NCBI GenBank assembly: GCA_002900995.3
Contig: CM035307.1
Coordinates: forward strand, 1,116,001-1,180,000
Length of the DNA: 64,000 nt
Direction: 5' to 3'
Source: Ganoderma boninense
Taxonomy: Eukaryota > Basidiomycota > Agaricomycetes > Polyporales > Polyporaceae
Shown here: one piece after another, positions 1 through 12,391 of the stretch
Layout: the number at the start of each line of letters is the position of its first letter
How positions within the stretch are numbered: the first letter of the stretch is position 1
The notes under the pieces: model-generated
Databases searched by the model: none
Seen by the model: only the letters and a program-made list of their open reading frames with translations
What the model was told of the DNA's origin: nothing
Translations under genes and position numbers: made by a program

Positions 1-1346
1 TCTCAGCGCCGATCTTGCCGCCGCCTCATCGCTGGACTCATAGCCACATACACAACCCCTCCCGCCCCTCCCCCGCCCTCGCCTCCCACCCCCGACGAGC
101 CCCCGCGCCCCGCTGTGCCTCCTCACGCCTGTCCGGGACGCCATCTTCTGCCGTGGCTTGCATCTGCTTCCTCACGGCATTCGACACGGGCGCCGCCGCT
201 TTCAACCTCCGCGGCGGTTTAAGCTCGACCAATCACCGTCCGCGTTTCCCCTCTCGCACGCGCCCAAGCAACACATCGGTCCTTGTGTACCGCCGCGTGT
301 GTCTTCGTGCCGCTTCTCTTCCCCATAAAGCCCATCCGCCCCCAAATCCGACCGCCTCGTCTCTACCACCTCCAGGCTGTATGCTGCCGCCCTCGTCCGA
401 TTTTTTCTTCGGCGTTGGTCCAGGCCTGTGTTTGGCCGCTCATAGCCACATAGCCGCCCATATTCATATGTGGGGAGGGTTTCAGCTCCATTCTCCACGA
501 CTTCGAGAAGGGTAGCACACAAGAGACATGAGCGTAAAATGAAGACAAGGCGTCTGCATGCCCGTTATAATCATTGCCTGTACCGGAAGGACACATAGAG
601 AGCAACTGGTTTCCATCGTATCCGCGCTACGTATACCGCTATATTCCTTGTCTGCCCGCAACACAAGTATGAGCTTCCGCAATATCGGATGACGGACGAT
701 AATATGGTCCTTGATTCTTCATTAAAGTTCACAGTGGACACTTTGCAACATCTCAACACCTCGACGTCGTCCATCGCCATAGCGAGCAGACAACTCAGAA
801 CAGCGAGACACTTAGGCGCGACGAGGCAACAGTCAAAACGTTTAATTGACCCCAATTTCTACCTCGAATTAGGGGCAGCGTCAGGCAGCGTCCCGCACAC
901 CGAGGAAGAGCAGAACCCGACACCTGTTCCCGGCGGCCTGACCGACAACACTCGTAAGAAGCAGAACCTTACAATAAGAACCTGTGACCTGCATCTTTTC
1001 ATTCACCCACACTCCCCGCTGCCTCGAGTCTTGAGCGTGTCGGACATATGGAAGCTCTACGCCACATTCGAAACGTCGTGGCTGCCTCGCTCCCCGCGCA
1101 AATACATCGTGATGTCCGAGAAACCTGCGTTCCGAAGCCCTTCATATTCACATTCCCACTCGTAACAGTCATTATCACGCCAGTGGACACAACCACACTC
1201 AACATATGCGACAAGAGAAAGGAATGCAGAAAGATGATGGTGCGCGTATATGGTACGATGACGATGCAGGATGCGATGGTGGATGAGCAAGACATTACGA
1301 CGAACTACACGAAATAAGACTTCACACGAGAACCCCCGATGCTCGA
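1..1346. other. Intergenic stretch, no supported gene
   Basis: Downstream (3') of the 14-3-3 gene. Short open frames exist on both strands (for example 15-515 and 689-1165 on plus), but none shows a recognisable domain, a splice pattern or coding-like composition. The first 150 bases are pyrimidine-rich. I see no RNA gene or repeat here. Confidence 0.5.
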
Positions 1347-2308
1347 TCATGCGCCCTCCTCTGCGGGGGCGTCAGCGGCATCATCCTTATCCGTGGGCTT
1401 GTCTATCAGGCGGCGCAGCAATCAGCATCACAGATACGCAGTCTAGATCGACACTATACTGACCAGACTCCTGCATGTCCGAGGTCCAGAGGGTAAGGTT
1501 GTCACGGAGCAACTGCATAATGAGAGTCGAGTCCTTGTAGCTCTCCTCCGAAAGGGTGTCGAGCTCAGCAATGGCATCGTCGAACGCCTGCTTCGCGAGA
1601 TGGCATGCGCGGTCGGGGCTGTTGAGAATCTCGTAGTAGAAAACGGAGAAGTTGAGGGCGAGGCCGAGACGGATGGGGTGGGTGGGGGGGAGCTCGGTGA
1701 CGGCGACGTCCGACGCAGCCTTGTAAGCCTCGAGCGACTTGTCGGCGCTCTCTTTCCGCTTGTCGCCGGTAGCGAACTCGGCGAGGTAACGGTGGTAGTC
1801 ACCCATCCTGGGGTCGAGCGGGGCCGATAAGCGACTGATGATCAGATGGCAAGGTAAATCATCACTTACATCTTGTGGTAGAAGACCTTAGACTCGCCAG
1901 AGGCGGCGGAGGGGATGAGGTGCTTGTCGAGAACGTCGAGGATGTCCTCGCAGATCTTGGCGAGCTCGCTCTCGATCTTCTCCCGGTAGCCCTTAATCAT
2001 CTTGACCTGAACCTCATTGCCCTTCGACTCCTCCTTCTGCTCGATAGAGGAGACGATGCGCCACGACGCGCGGCGAGCACCAATGACGTTCTTGTAGGCA
2101 ACAGAGAGAAGGTTACGCTCTTCGACGGTGAGCTCCTGGTCGGACGACGCGACGCGCTTCATGTTCTCGACCATCTCTGGACGCAAGCCACGGGGCGTGA
2201 GCCACGCGACACAGTAGCCACGCAAACCATGAACGACGTACCCTCATAGCGCTCTGCCTGCTCAGCGAGCTTGGCGAGGTAAACAGAGTCCTCACGAGAC
2301 TGGGCCAT
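1347..2308 (-). CDS. 14-3-3 protein
   Basis: Phosphoserine/phosphothreonine-binding adaptor, a dimeric cytosolic hub for signalling (the fungal Bmh1/Rad24 family). Four exons join cleanly: 2308-2242, 2176-1870, 1807-1464 and 1402-1347, giving 257 residues, the normal family length. The protein starts [20 protein letters not shown]. It carries the family signature around [19 protein letters not shown], which holds the Lys and Arg of the phosphate pocket, and the RY pair in [11 protein letters not shown]. Near the C terminus is [13 protein letters not shown], followed by the usual acidic, poorly conserved tail ending AEEGA. All three introns (65, 62 and 60 nt) are GT-AG. The start is fixed by conservation and by lack of an upstream in-frame Met. 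The next gene is 1.3 kb away and transcribed in the same direction. Nothing suggests damage. Confidence 0.97.
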
Positions 2309-2760
2309 CTGGGGACAAGAGATACGTCATCAGCACGCGTAAACAACGCGTTAAACGCGTCGAGACTGACTGTAGTGGAGTTGAGTAGGTGGTGGGAAGG
2401 TGGAAGGCTGCAACGAGGAGGAAGGTGAGGACGACGGGGAGGACGACGAGCACGAGGACAAGGGGAGACTGACTGGAGATAGGAGTGGCGGCGGGCGGAT
2501 GATGAGAGAGTTGGGAAAGAAGTGAAGGGAGATAAATGAAGAAATTAAATTCAGAGCTGGGCAGAGGGTTGTTCGCTTGTGGGCAGAGGGGAAGTCACGT
2601 GCGGGGTCTTCCGATGGAGGTTCCCCAGACGTGTGATGCCATATCGGGAAGGCACCGGCCGAGCCCCCGTCGTGATAGAACCTGGATGGCACCTCCTCTC
2701 CATTGTCCCGTTTGTCTCCAGCCCCCGCCGGCCCTTGCGTGACTCGCTTTCTCATCCTTT
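2309..2760 (-). promoter_or_regulatory. Pyrimidine-rich 5' leader/promoter of the 14-3-3 gene
   Basis: On the minus strand the 400 bases before the 14-3-3 ATG are strongly CT-rich (long TCC/CCT runs at about 2400-2500). This is typical of highly expressed basidiomycete genes, where pyrimidine tracts precede the transcription start. No clear TATA box is visible. An open frame over this region (Ser/Pro-rich in translation) is a by-product of the CT repeats. Confidence 0.45.
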
Positions 2761-3573
2761 GTCTTGCCCTGCGGGGTGCATTCGGCTACGATGACGACGT
2801 GGCACTGGGAGAAGGAGCTGGAAGGAGCCATTGTCCACAGTGCGGGGGCGCGCCACAGCGCCTTAGGATAACTGACGTCGCCGTGGGTGATCGAGATGCC
2901 GCTATCCTTGTCCGGAAGCAGCTTGCTGGGAATCGGCACCGCCGACGTACCCCACAGAGCCCAGCGCCGACACGCCCGGCCGGCTCATTCCAAGCTCCAG
3001 TCCAAGACCTCGTCGTCAGAGTACACCGCCCGCCCACCCTCTGCCCTGCCCTACTCGCCGTACTCGCCTTCTGTGGCAGAGCTTCGTTTCAGGCAGAGAC
3101 CTTCTCCGGCGGCCGGCCAACTGCCAACTATCGCCTCCAGTAATGGTGGATGCTTCTAGTACGCTGCTGTACCAGCCTAACCGATTAGTCCGCCTGCCAT
3201 CGCCTGCTGTGTACTTACGTCCCTAGATGCGGTGACCATCATGCGCTGTCCACCGGCCGCATCGCAGTCCATACAGTAAGCATACAATGATACATAGGGC
3301 TCACACGTATCCGCATATATGGCTTTCCACACACGCTGCGCTGCACTGACCAACATAGAACAGTCCGCGGATGTTCGTGATGTGTGCGCATCGCTTCCTC
3401 GAGAAAGTACCCGAAGGCATTGAGACGCCCATATCCGTCCAATACAACGACGGACCCTCGTAAACCACTGTCACGGTCTCTCCATGCGCAGCACTTACTG
3501 TACATCTAAATAGCATTCCATCCATTTGGTAGTCGTTGCAGACAGTCGTGCATTTTACAGGTATAAACGATGC
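2761..3573. other. Intergenic, nothing supported
   Basis: Spacer between the 14-3-3 gene and the 3' end of the S28 peptidase gene. Only short unrelated open frames are present, and no RNA gene or repeat was seen. Confidence 0.45.
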
Positions 3574-5877
3574 TCAGAACCCGCCGAACCCGGACACATA
3601 CGTGAACGGCTCCCACTCTGCAATCCAAGACTTCATGGACTGCAGCGCCTGCTTCTGGACGGACAGCACCGTGTTATCGACAACCGCGTTCTGTGTGATC
3701 AGGTCCGAGCAGTGGAACCCGTCCGAGATCGCGAGCGGCTCCTCGGGCGTGCTGAAGAAGGTCATCGTCTCCGTCGCCTTGGTCGCCTCCCTCCAAGGAT
3801 CCCCTGCGTGACCCACGGAAAACCCAAGAACGGGGATCGAGGTGACAACAACGGCAGACACGTGCACGTCAGCTCAGGCACGGGAGCGCAGGAGGCAGGG
3901 AAGAGAAAGTGACGCACGGTGTCCGTTGGCGAAGAACAGGTTGTCCGTCTGCACGAACCACCCGTCGAACGCGAAGTTCGTCTCGTCCACGCGCGGCTGG
4001 GGCGGCGACTCGTTTTGCGGGAACGCCTCCGGGAACATGTACGTGCACTGGCGCTCGTCGTACACCGGCTGGATGAGGCGCGACACGAGTGTCGGGTGGC
4101 CAACGGGGGCGCTCTCCTGGTAGAACCCGACCTCGTTGCACCTGTCACCGACACAGACCCCGGGGTTTCAGCGCCTTTCACCTCGCATGCGAGACGGAAA
4201 ATGGAAAGGGGGTGCGTACACAATCCAGAACCAGGATCGGCCAGCGTTGTCGATCGAGGTGTCAGTCCAGTACGAGGCAGTGGAATCGTACGTGCCCAGG
4301 CATGATCTAAAGGGAGAGCGGTCGCGTGTTAATCTCCGTCTGACGAACACTTGGTTCGCAGTGGACGGGGTACGTACACTTGATCGGAATCGCCACAAAC
4401 TGATAACCGATTGGTGGTCAGTACTTTGCATGTCTACAGACCAACTGCCAACTCTAGGAATCCACTTACTCTCTGGGTAGTAAGTCTGATTCCACCAGGA
4501 GCCCCAAGCCTGAAGGGCGTGCTGGAGACCCCATCCCTTCGAGCTGGCGCTCACGCCGTTTTTGACCTCGAGCGCATCACAGAATGCGTTGAATGTGCCG
4601 TAGCCGGAATCCGGGCTCAGCTCTTGCCACGCCCAGAGTGGGTTGCGCACTGCATCGTTGGCACGCCCGGTCAATATCCGCTGTCAGTTTCAATGCACGT
4701 GGGATAAAGGGCTTACAGGAGCCCGCCGCGTCGTCGAGGTGGTCGGCGAGAAGGGTGAAATTCCACACAGACAGAAGCTGGTTAATCGCGTCCTGGTCGT
4801 TCGAAGTGAAGACAGAGTCGACGTGCTCGATGACGGCCTGGACGTCGGACGAGCAGTTTTTGGGCATGTACTCGAGGATGGGCTGGAAGTATCCCCAGAA
4901 ATCGCTGCAGATGCGGGGTATCATCGACGTCAACACGTCATGGCGGACCCGAACTACAAGCGACACACGTACGTGATGCTTTCCACGACGGCGGAGGAAG
5001 CGTACGCCGCCTGGAATAGACCCGGTTTGCTGCAGATAACGCAAGTGGATTAGCATATGCGGTATTTTGTGCAGCCGAATGAAAAAAAAAATGCGTACTT
5101 GACCACGGTGAAGCTCGTAAGAGCACCCGAGTAGGATCCACCAACGAGGACCCAAGGTGCCTTCCCAGGAGCGACAGAGCTGCCATCAGGCTGGGGCAGC
5201 TTGACGTTTAGCGCAAAGTACTCAAGGTCGTCAATCGCTTGCTGGATGGTGTGGAGCTTGAGACTCTCAGTGGAGAGGTCTGGAAGGGGGTTAGAGAGGC
5301 CGTAGAACCGATGCTCAATGACGATGGTTGCGCCGCTCTCCTGCTGTGCGATCTGGCCGTTGATGGTACGGTTGGTGAGGTAGCCTTCGAAACCTGCCGG
5401 CAGCGAAGAAAGGCTCAGTATATGCGTGCATCATATGAGATAGTACACTAACCATCAGCATTCCCCTCTCCAGGCGTGAAGAGAATGATCGGCCCGCCTG
5501 AAAACAAGTCGAGTTCGTTCAAATATAACGCTCAAAATATCTGCTGTATGACGAGAACACGCACCACGCTCGTACCACTCGTACGTGTGCCAGTAGCGCT
5601 GCTTGAACGTCCCCTTGGACGGGTTGTTGTGGTCGATCAGCTGGTCGAAGTAGTATGTCGTGTCGTACGGCGGGAGCACCGTCCCGTTCCGGCTCGTCAC
5701 CGGGCCCGACTCTTCCACCGTCGGCGCGCCCACCTTGGGCACGCTCGGGCGCGGTGGGACATTGGCGTGCAGGCGTCCGTTGGTCGTGATGGCATGCGCC
5801 CCATCGACAAGGGCGAGTCCGAGGAAGAGCGTCGCCGCGAGGGTGGCGGTCGCGGCCAGTCCGTGCTTGAGAACCAT
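3574..5877 (-). CDS. Secreted serine carboxypeptidase, peptidase family S28
   Basis: A prolyl-carboxypeptidase-type protease that removes C-terminal residues from Pro-rich peptides, in this case probably outside the cell. The N terminus MVLKHGLAATATLAATLFLG is a clear signal peptide ending near AHA. Family landmarks follow in order: YYFDQLIDHNNPSKGTFKQR, then PIILFTPGEGNAD, then IVIEHRFYGLSNPFPDLS. The nucleophile elbow is GGSYSGAL. The catalytic Asp lies in NGHRDPWREAT (the Asp follows an intron) and the catalytic His in SDGFHCSDL. The protein ends YVSGFGGF. At least seven introns are implied. The first exon is 5877-5565 and the second begins at 5497; the TGA is at 3574-3576. All three catalytic residues are present and I see no frameshift. 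The start is the only Met that gives a signal peptide. Confidence 0.93.
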
Positions 5878-6011
5878 GGTGGCAAAGTCGGGTCTGTGTC
5901 GGCGTCGCGAGCGGGGGCCGAAGCGAAGCGAGCAGACCTGGGGGCCTGGGACGGTAAGACCGGTGGTGCCGGGGTGCGCGAGGAGGGCGTCGACGTGGCG
6001 ACTCTCGTTGC

Positions 6012-6018
6012 CTTTATA
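6012..6018 (-). promoter_or_regulatory. Putative TATA box of the S28 peptidase gene
   Basis: TATAAAG on the minus strand, about 135 bases before the start codon at 5877. It is the only good TATA-like match close upstream. The distance suits a fungal gene with a short 5' leader. Confidence 0.4.
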
Positions 6019-8129
6019 CGCGCGTGCCTCCAGAAGGACGTCGATGGGAGCTTACTCGCCAAGGCTAGGGCGGTCGTCCAGTAGCACCGCGAGGGGGGGG
6101 GGCCGTCACTTGGGTAGCCGTACCGCGTCGCCCGGGATAAGCGGCTGACATGCCCGTGTGCGACCCAGGCTTCTGGCTCTGCGAGCTCAGAAGATCTCCA
6201 GCATCGCCTTGGGCCGTGTCCCGCATGCGATTGTGCTTGTGTCGCCAACGGATCAGGTAGCCGGTGTATGAATGCGTGATGAGATAAGTCCGTGGCGGTC
6301 CTTGCGACATACCCAGCAGGGCGACTCACCATGCTCGCAAAGCTCCGGCAACAATTGGGGCCGTCAGCTGTACAACGACACATGGTCGCTGAAGTGCCGG
6401 ATTACAGCACCATGGTTCTTCCGCGAGGAGTCCGGAAAAGTTGAAGCCTTGTTCGTCGTGTGCTGAAGATACGCCACGACGTTTGATCCAAGAATGTGGA
6501 CACACTGACATCCGGGCGCGATCCAACGAAGGCAATGAGGAGGTGTAAAGATCCGATAATTCAATGTCGCTGGTGTGCTTGATCCCCAGGGAAGTGTGCC
6601 ATTGTGGCATGGATACAGCGGGCGTGACAATGCGGCTGAAAAGGGCAACCGTCCTGAGCGGTGATGGAGACGCTCCGAAGATCCCGCAACGCATGGCATC
6701 ACTCACAAGCGCTCGGAGGTTGGAATACCTCCGACTCCGACTTGGCGATAACAAAGCTTCTATATGCGCCCCTTGGATCTGAGGTCTGTGGATGAAACTA
6801 GGATGAGATAGCGTGTTGGCTCCTGGAGGATATACATAGCTCGTGGGCTCGTAGCAGACACGAGACCCATATCCACGGTCCGCCGGTCATTCGTACTGGA
6901 CAGCAGGTGGAGAAGCCTGACCCCACGTCATACACGTCGGAGGAATTCACCTCACGGGAATCCGTCGAACGGCAACAAGGCTCTCCCCAACGTGCAAGGA
7001 GGCGAGATATGGTGCGATAAGTGGGACGATAGGGAGGAGCATGCCGCAGAAGAACCCTGCCTTTGAAGGTAGGCGCAAGCCAAGCGAGGAGATGCCAGGA
7101 CGACCAGCACTTGCACGGACTCGGAAGAGAGATCAGGTAAGCCGTTCTCTCGTATCCTCGCCCTTCCTATGCGCAGCCCCATTCTCATGGAAGGATTAGA
7201 AGCTGTAAGAGGCCGAAGCGCGCGCGAGACCTTGCCATGCCGACGGCATGAGCAGAACAGACCGTGCAAGAAACTGCAAGAAAACGTCGAACAAATGCCA
7301 GTTCACGTATGCTGTTGGCACCTGCAACGGACGAGCCACGTTCGTGAACGCACTAAGGTATAACCAACGCGTTTGACGGTGAGGGAATTGATCTACGAAC
7401 CAACGCGTGCCAGCTGAGGATAGAGGAATGACATGCACCTTACCTAAGGACGGCGAAATCATTTCGCGTGTCCACATGCATGACATTCAGTATGACATTG
7501 TTGTCTGTTATGTGTCCATCACCGAGCACACATACCTCTGCGCAAACGTGGCCCCAGCATGGCAAGGAGATAGCGGACGGCTCGCACTGAGCACTGGCGC
7601 ACTTTTGGGCTGTTTGTCCCGAGTTCGGAGCCTCGAAGCAATTACACCGGCCATAAAGCATTAGTATCAGATAAATACAGACGTCATGTTGCTCGACACT
7701 CACCGTCAGCCTTCTGTAAGGAAGAAGAGGATTCATACCAGGAGATGAGGGTGATGTGTAACCACTCGCGTGTATCGATCCATACAGGAGGGGGTTGGAC
7801 AACTTGTTTAGCTATCGTAACCATCATCAACATCGATGATCATTGCCATTACAAGCGGGTAAGTAATGTGTACGGTATAAGTTGGTGTTTGTAAGAATTG
7901 AGATGAGCTAAGGAATCGCAACAACGTGGGGTTCATGAAGTACACAAATCATAATCATCTATGTACCAGGAAAGGTCGCAACGAGCAAATCATGACAGTA
8001 AACGTGCCAAACAACAAACCCGTTGTACCTAGCTAAGCACACGGGTACTCGACTTGTAAACTGTAGACCATCAGCGTCACAATCACATACTTATACATAC
8101 ATACAAGTCCAACGTCCGCATTTCGCGAA
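6019..8129. other. Intergenic, nothing supported
   Basis: About 2.1 kb between the S28 peptidase promoter and the 3' end of the next minus-strand gene. A 120-codon minus frame at 7440-7802 contains GT-AG-like boundaries and a Cys-rich stretch, and another minus frame spans 6326-6754. Neither resembles a known protein. They are recorded only as open frames. Confidence 0.4.
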
Positions 8130-11100
8130 TCACAAAAACACCATCCTCAGGCCATCAGTCAGCCAATCAATCCCGCAAGCTCGCATACGACGCGCAGGCG
8201 ACGACCCCCTCAGCCTCGACGGCCCCGCCGAGTACACCGCGTTCGCCCGCGTGTTCGCCATCGTATGCGGGCTCGCCATCCCCGCGAGCTCGACCGTGCT
8301 CGGGCTGGGGCTCGCGAGCAGCGCGATGTCCACGTACGCGTTCCGGTCGTAGTGCTGGTACCCCCCGGACTGGCGCGACGTCGCGCTGTTGATCGACGTC
8401 GCCGACGGCACCCGGCGCACCTGCGGCTGCGGCTGTGGCGCGGCGCCCGAGCCCGACAGCGGCCGCGCAACCATCGCTGGGGTCGACCCCGCGTGCAGGC
8501 TCAGGCTCCGGTGGCGGTCGGATGCGCGCGACGTCGGGCGGGCGGGCGGTGCGATGCCGGGGTCTTGGGAGAAGGACTGGCGGGAAGAGGCGCGAGACGG
8601 AGATCGTACCACACTGGGGACGCGAGAACCATACTCTGGGTACCCTGCTGGCGGCAGCACTTGGATGGGCGTTATGGGACGTGCCGCCGATGGGGGTCGC
8701 TCGGCCAGATGGGCCGATGAGGGACGACCTAAAGGCGACAGTGCGCGTTCGGGGTAACCACCCATGGCAGCGTAGTCCACAGAAGTTGATCGGGATTTCG
8801 GCCTTCCGAGGGAGCTCATTGACGCGCTGGGTGCTCCTGAAGGATAGACTGGGTAGCCTCGTGTCGGGTCTGGAGCGCCTCTGCTGGAGGGTCGAGTTGC
8901 TGGCGTGGGGGTAACGGGGGGGTCATAGCGGTAAGGAGATTGGGAACGGGGCGATGGCGCTCTATAGGCGTAAGGGTCATTGGCCACCGAACCAGCAGCC
9001 GCCGAGCCGGGTCGAGCCGGGGTGGGAGTACTAGACTGGGGAATAGGTGGTTGGGAAGGATCCAGCGGGAGCATGCCATGGTACTGGGAGGCAGGGGAAA
9101 TCATGTTCGAGCTGGGCCCAGACTACAGGAAGGAAATGGAATTCAGTGAGTTAAAATTGGACCAACCGCTATTTTATCCCTGACAACGTAGACGGAAAGC
9201 AAAAGCAAAAGAATACTCACGGGCGGTTCAATCCGAATACTAACTGGGGTTGAGGATGTCGTTCGACGGTGGGATCCCGAGCCCGGGTACGAAGAGTGGC
9301 CTTCCGATGGTGGTGATTGCATGGAACGCGAACGACGATGTGCATGAGGCGAAGGGGTGATCGGTGCAGGGGAGACATTCCGGGGGTCACCAAGTGGCGA
9401 AGGGGTGGTGATATGTGCCGGCCTGGGCGTATACAGCCGCTCTCGTGAGGAAGACGGATGGCTCTGGGGGTAGACGCGTATAGAGAGGGCAAAAAATTCA
9501 GGGTTAGGAAGTTCAGAAGTAGGCATCGAGCAGAACCGCTGACCTGTGTCGCTGTGGACCGCCGCCACTGTTCCATCTGTTCTGGGTCCGAATACCTGAG
9601 CTCATCGGCAATCCGCTGGCTGAGTTCCTGGCTACGGGCGCGGGCCATGCCTGGGCCGTCCGTCACTGGCACGTCATTGGGCATTGAGAAGGTGATGGGT
9701 TCTGGGATGATCGAGCTTCGTACACGGCCTTCTGTACTCGGACTGAATTCCATTGAACTCGAAACTTCTGGAATCGCGCTCAGTCCTGAACTACGCTCCC
9801 GGAGGCCACGCGTTGCAGTCTTGGGAGAGCTGACGAGATCAAACTGTGATATGGTCGTGGATGGAACGGATTCGGCGAGAGACCGTGGAGAACCACGGTG
9901 CCCCCGCTGACCATATGCGTAGTCGCGTGGGTTGACTCCAAGAGTGGAGGCCGATCGAGGCTCTTCTGAAAGGGTGCTTGCGCTTGCTATGGGCGGCGGC
10001 CGGTACAGCTCGTGTGGCGGAGGTAGAGAGATCATCTCGCCGGGCCCCATGGTAGGTACCCAGCCATCAGGAGGCACATCATAGTCGGCATGCGTGGGAG
10101 AGGGAGGCGCGTTTTGTACGGCGGTAGGTCGAATATACCGGGCCTCGCCATCTTGAGATGTAGGCCAGCCAGGAGGCCCGGTCTGCGAGCCACTCATTAA
10201 TGGCACCGACCGGAGTGTGGATGGTGTCGCCATGATCTCTCGGAATCGGGAACCCTGCGCTCCAGCACCATCCTGGCCGAACGCAGACACGAACGGCGCG
10301 TCATCTGGGCCTGGGGTAGAGAGGTTCCTCATGGTCAAGCCGTCCAGGGGATCTGTGCGTCCAAGGTCGGCGGCGGGGAGAGTGACGGTAGGTGTTTCGC
10401 CAATGATATTTTCCAACGGGCCTACACCTGCTGGAGGCACCTCGAGAGGACCTTCGATGAGAACTGACGCCGCGTGCTTGATGGTAGCCCCGCCGCAGAC
10501 CCTCCTGGTATCCTTCGCGCCTGCCCTCCTCCTTGGCCTTCATGACCATCTGCTCTTCCTTCAATCTCCGCGCGGTGGAGCGGGCCCTTGCCGCCGCGGC
10601 CTCCGCGTTGTCCCGCTGCTGCTCGATGTCCTTGAGCAAGTCGGACCCTCGCAGAATCTCCCGCTGGGCGTTATCGAGCTGAACCTTGTACATGCGAAGC
10701 TCGGTGTGCGCACGGTCCAGTTCCTGCTGCCCGGAGACGCGTGCATCGTTGACAATTTTAAACCGCTGTGCGAGTTCGAGCGCGCGCCGCTCCGCCTCTT
10801 GGGCCCGTCGCGTCTCTGATTCGAGCCGGTCGAGTGCAGCGTAGAGGACCTTGCGGAGCTTCTTGGCTTCCCTGGTCTCGTCTACGAGATACTTGACGCG
10901 GTGGGTGAGGCTGAGGTGATCGGGGTCTGCTCTGCGTTTGGACTGACGACGATCGGTGAGGCTGTTGGCCGCGGCGGAGTGGAGGGAGAGCTGAGAGTTT
11001 CGAAGATTGAGTGTTTCGATGGCTTCTTCGACATCCTCTTCGAGGGGACCAGTGTCGTGGTCGCTATCGGAGGGCTCTTCCGGGAGGGGGGAGCTGGGAC

Positions 11101-11186
11101 GAATTGGTGTGCGAGCATTCCTGAGCACGAGGGTGAACTCACTCGTCGGAACTGTTCGAAAGACGGATTCTCAATTGATCTGCCAT
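8130..11186 (-). CDS. Coiled-coil and Ser/Pro-rich protein of unknown function
   Basis: About 950 residues in five or more exons. The first exon (start at 11186) encodes MADQLRIRLSNSSD. A 49-nt intron with a GTGAGT donor then leads into SPLPEEPSDSDHD. Residues of about 45-210 form a charged heptad-rich coiled coil, with segments such as LVDETREAKKLRKVLYAALD and ELRMYKVQLDNAQREIL. The remaining 700 residues are disordered, rich in Ser, Pro, Arg and Thr, with many SPS, RPSS and PSR motifs that suggest kinase sites. The junction near 10440-10530 changes frame and needs a short intron I could not place with certainty. Two further introns lie near 9500-9560 and 9128-9223. I do not recognise the family. 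The architecture suggests a cytoskeletal or cell-polarity scaffold, but that is only a guess from composition. Confidence 0.7.
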
Positions 11187-11560
11187 GTTCGTGTATGGTA
11201 TGAAGGTAGGTGTATGTTGCAGTAGACTGGCAGAGAGCGCGGGTATTAGATGAGGTGGTATTACAGTTGTGCAAGGTGGCGAGATATAGACTTGGCGGAG
11301 CGGGTGTCAAGGGGTCGGTATGTTACAGAGAGCGATGTGCGCGCAAAGCTTAAGATACAATAGACAAGATCTATGAAGAGGGCGAGTGCATAACGCAGGG
11401 GACAAGGGAGGAGGATCTCTTGGGAACAAGGAGTCGCCAGCAGACTGAGACAGAGTTGGGGCCTGCGGACGCTGTAGCCTCAGCCTCAGCCTGTACCGAC
11501 ACCGCGTCGGGCGCCTCCTGCCCCGATGGGATAGCAGAACCACCACGGCGACTGCCTCGA
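11187..11560. promoter_or_regulatory. Divergent promoter between the coiled-coil gene and COQ10
   Basis: A 374-bp gap separates two start codons facing away from each other, so regulatory signals for both genes must lie here or in leader exons. No clean TATA box was seen on either strand. Confidence 0.45.
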
Positions 11561-12391
11561 ATGGCCCTCCTTCCACGCCTTGTCCGCTGCGCGAGCCCCT
11601 CCCTCGCCAGGCCCATATTCACCCTCCCCGACCTCTCGTCCCTCTCGCCCTTCTCTGGCCAGAACGGCAACGGCTCCAGTCCCCAGGTCTATCATGAACG
11701 CAAGATTTTCCCGTGCGTGGTGGAGCTGACTGACGTATGCAGCCCGGATGAACGCTCCGACTGAGGACACGGTCTCTATTCCCAGTTACACGCAGAAGCA
11801 GCTGTACGAGTTAGTGGCCGACGCGTCCTCGTACCCTCGTTTTCTGCCCTTCTGCACCAGTGCTCGCGTGCTCAGGCAGCAGCCACCGCCAACCAGCGAT
11901 CCCCATGGACGTCTGCACATGGATGTCGAACTCACTGTCGGCTTCATGTCATTCACGGAAACCTACGTGAGCAAGGTGACATGCAGGCCGTACGAGTCTG
12001 TCGAGGTGAGCCGCCACGCATACAGTAAGCAGAGGTCCCATCGAGGGGTAGCTCACGTCGCTCGTCCCTGTAGGCTGTCGCGGCATCTTCCACCCCCTTG
12101 TTCAAGTCATTAAACACAATTTGGCGGTTCCAACCCGCCTCCGCGCAATCGCCTCATCCGACCGCTGCGCTATCCGCACCCACAGAACACACCAAAACGT
12201 CTACCGCAGCACGCAGCCAGCCCAGCCCAGGAGACGACAACCCGACGCTCGTCACGCTCGACTTGTCGTTCGCGTTCGCCAACCCGGTCCATGCTGCTGT
12301 ATCCTCCACGGTCTTCGGCCAGGTGTCCAAGCTGATGGTTAAGGCATTCGAGGAACGATGTCTGGAGATCTACGGCAAAGGAAGGGCATAA
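11561..12391 (+). CDS. Coenzyme Q-binding protein COQ10, mitochondrial
   Basis: START/polyketide-cyclase-like lipid-binding protein that binds coenzyme Q in the inner mitochondrial membrane and is needed for efficient respiration and Q synthesis. Three exons (11561-11712, 11786-12005, 12074-12391) join in frame to 229 residues. The N terminus MALLPRLVRCASPSLARP is Arg-rich, acid-free and amphipathic, as expected of a mitochondrial presequence. The family core follows: YTQKQLYELVADASSYPRFL, PFCTSARVL, and MDVELTVGFMSFTETYVSKV. The C-terminal part has FKSLNTIWRF and LSFAFANPVHAAVSSTVFGQ. An insertion between these (about 30 Ser/Thr/Pro-rich residues) is longer than in yeast. Both introns are GT-AG. 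The splice after KIFP was chosen because it restores the conserved KIFPYTQKQLY. Confidence 0.95.

Noticed and set aside
2351..2755. Ser/Pro-rich minus frame before the 14-3-3 gene
   Set aside because: It is the translation of the CT-rich promoter and leader.
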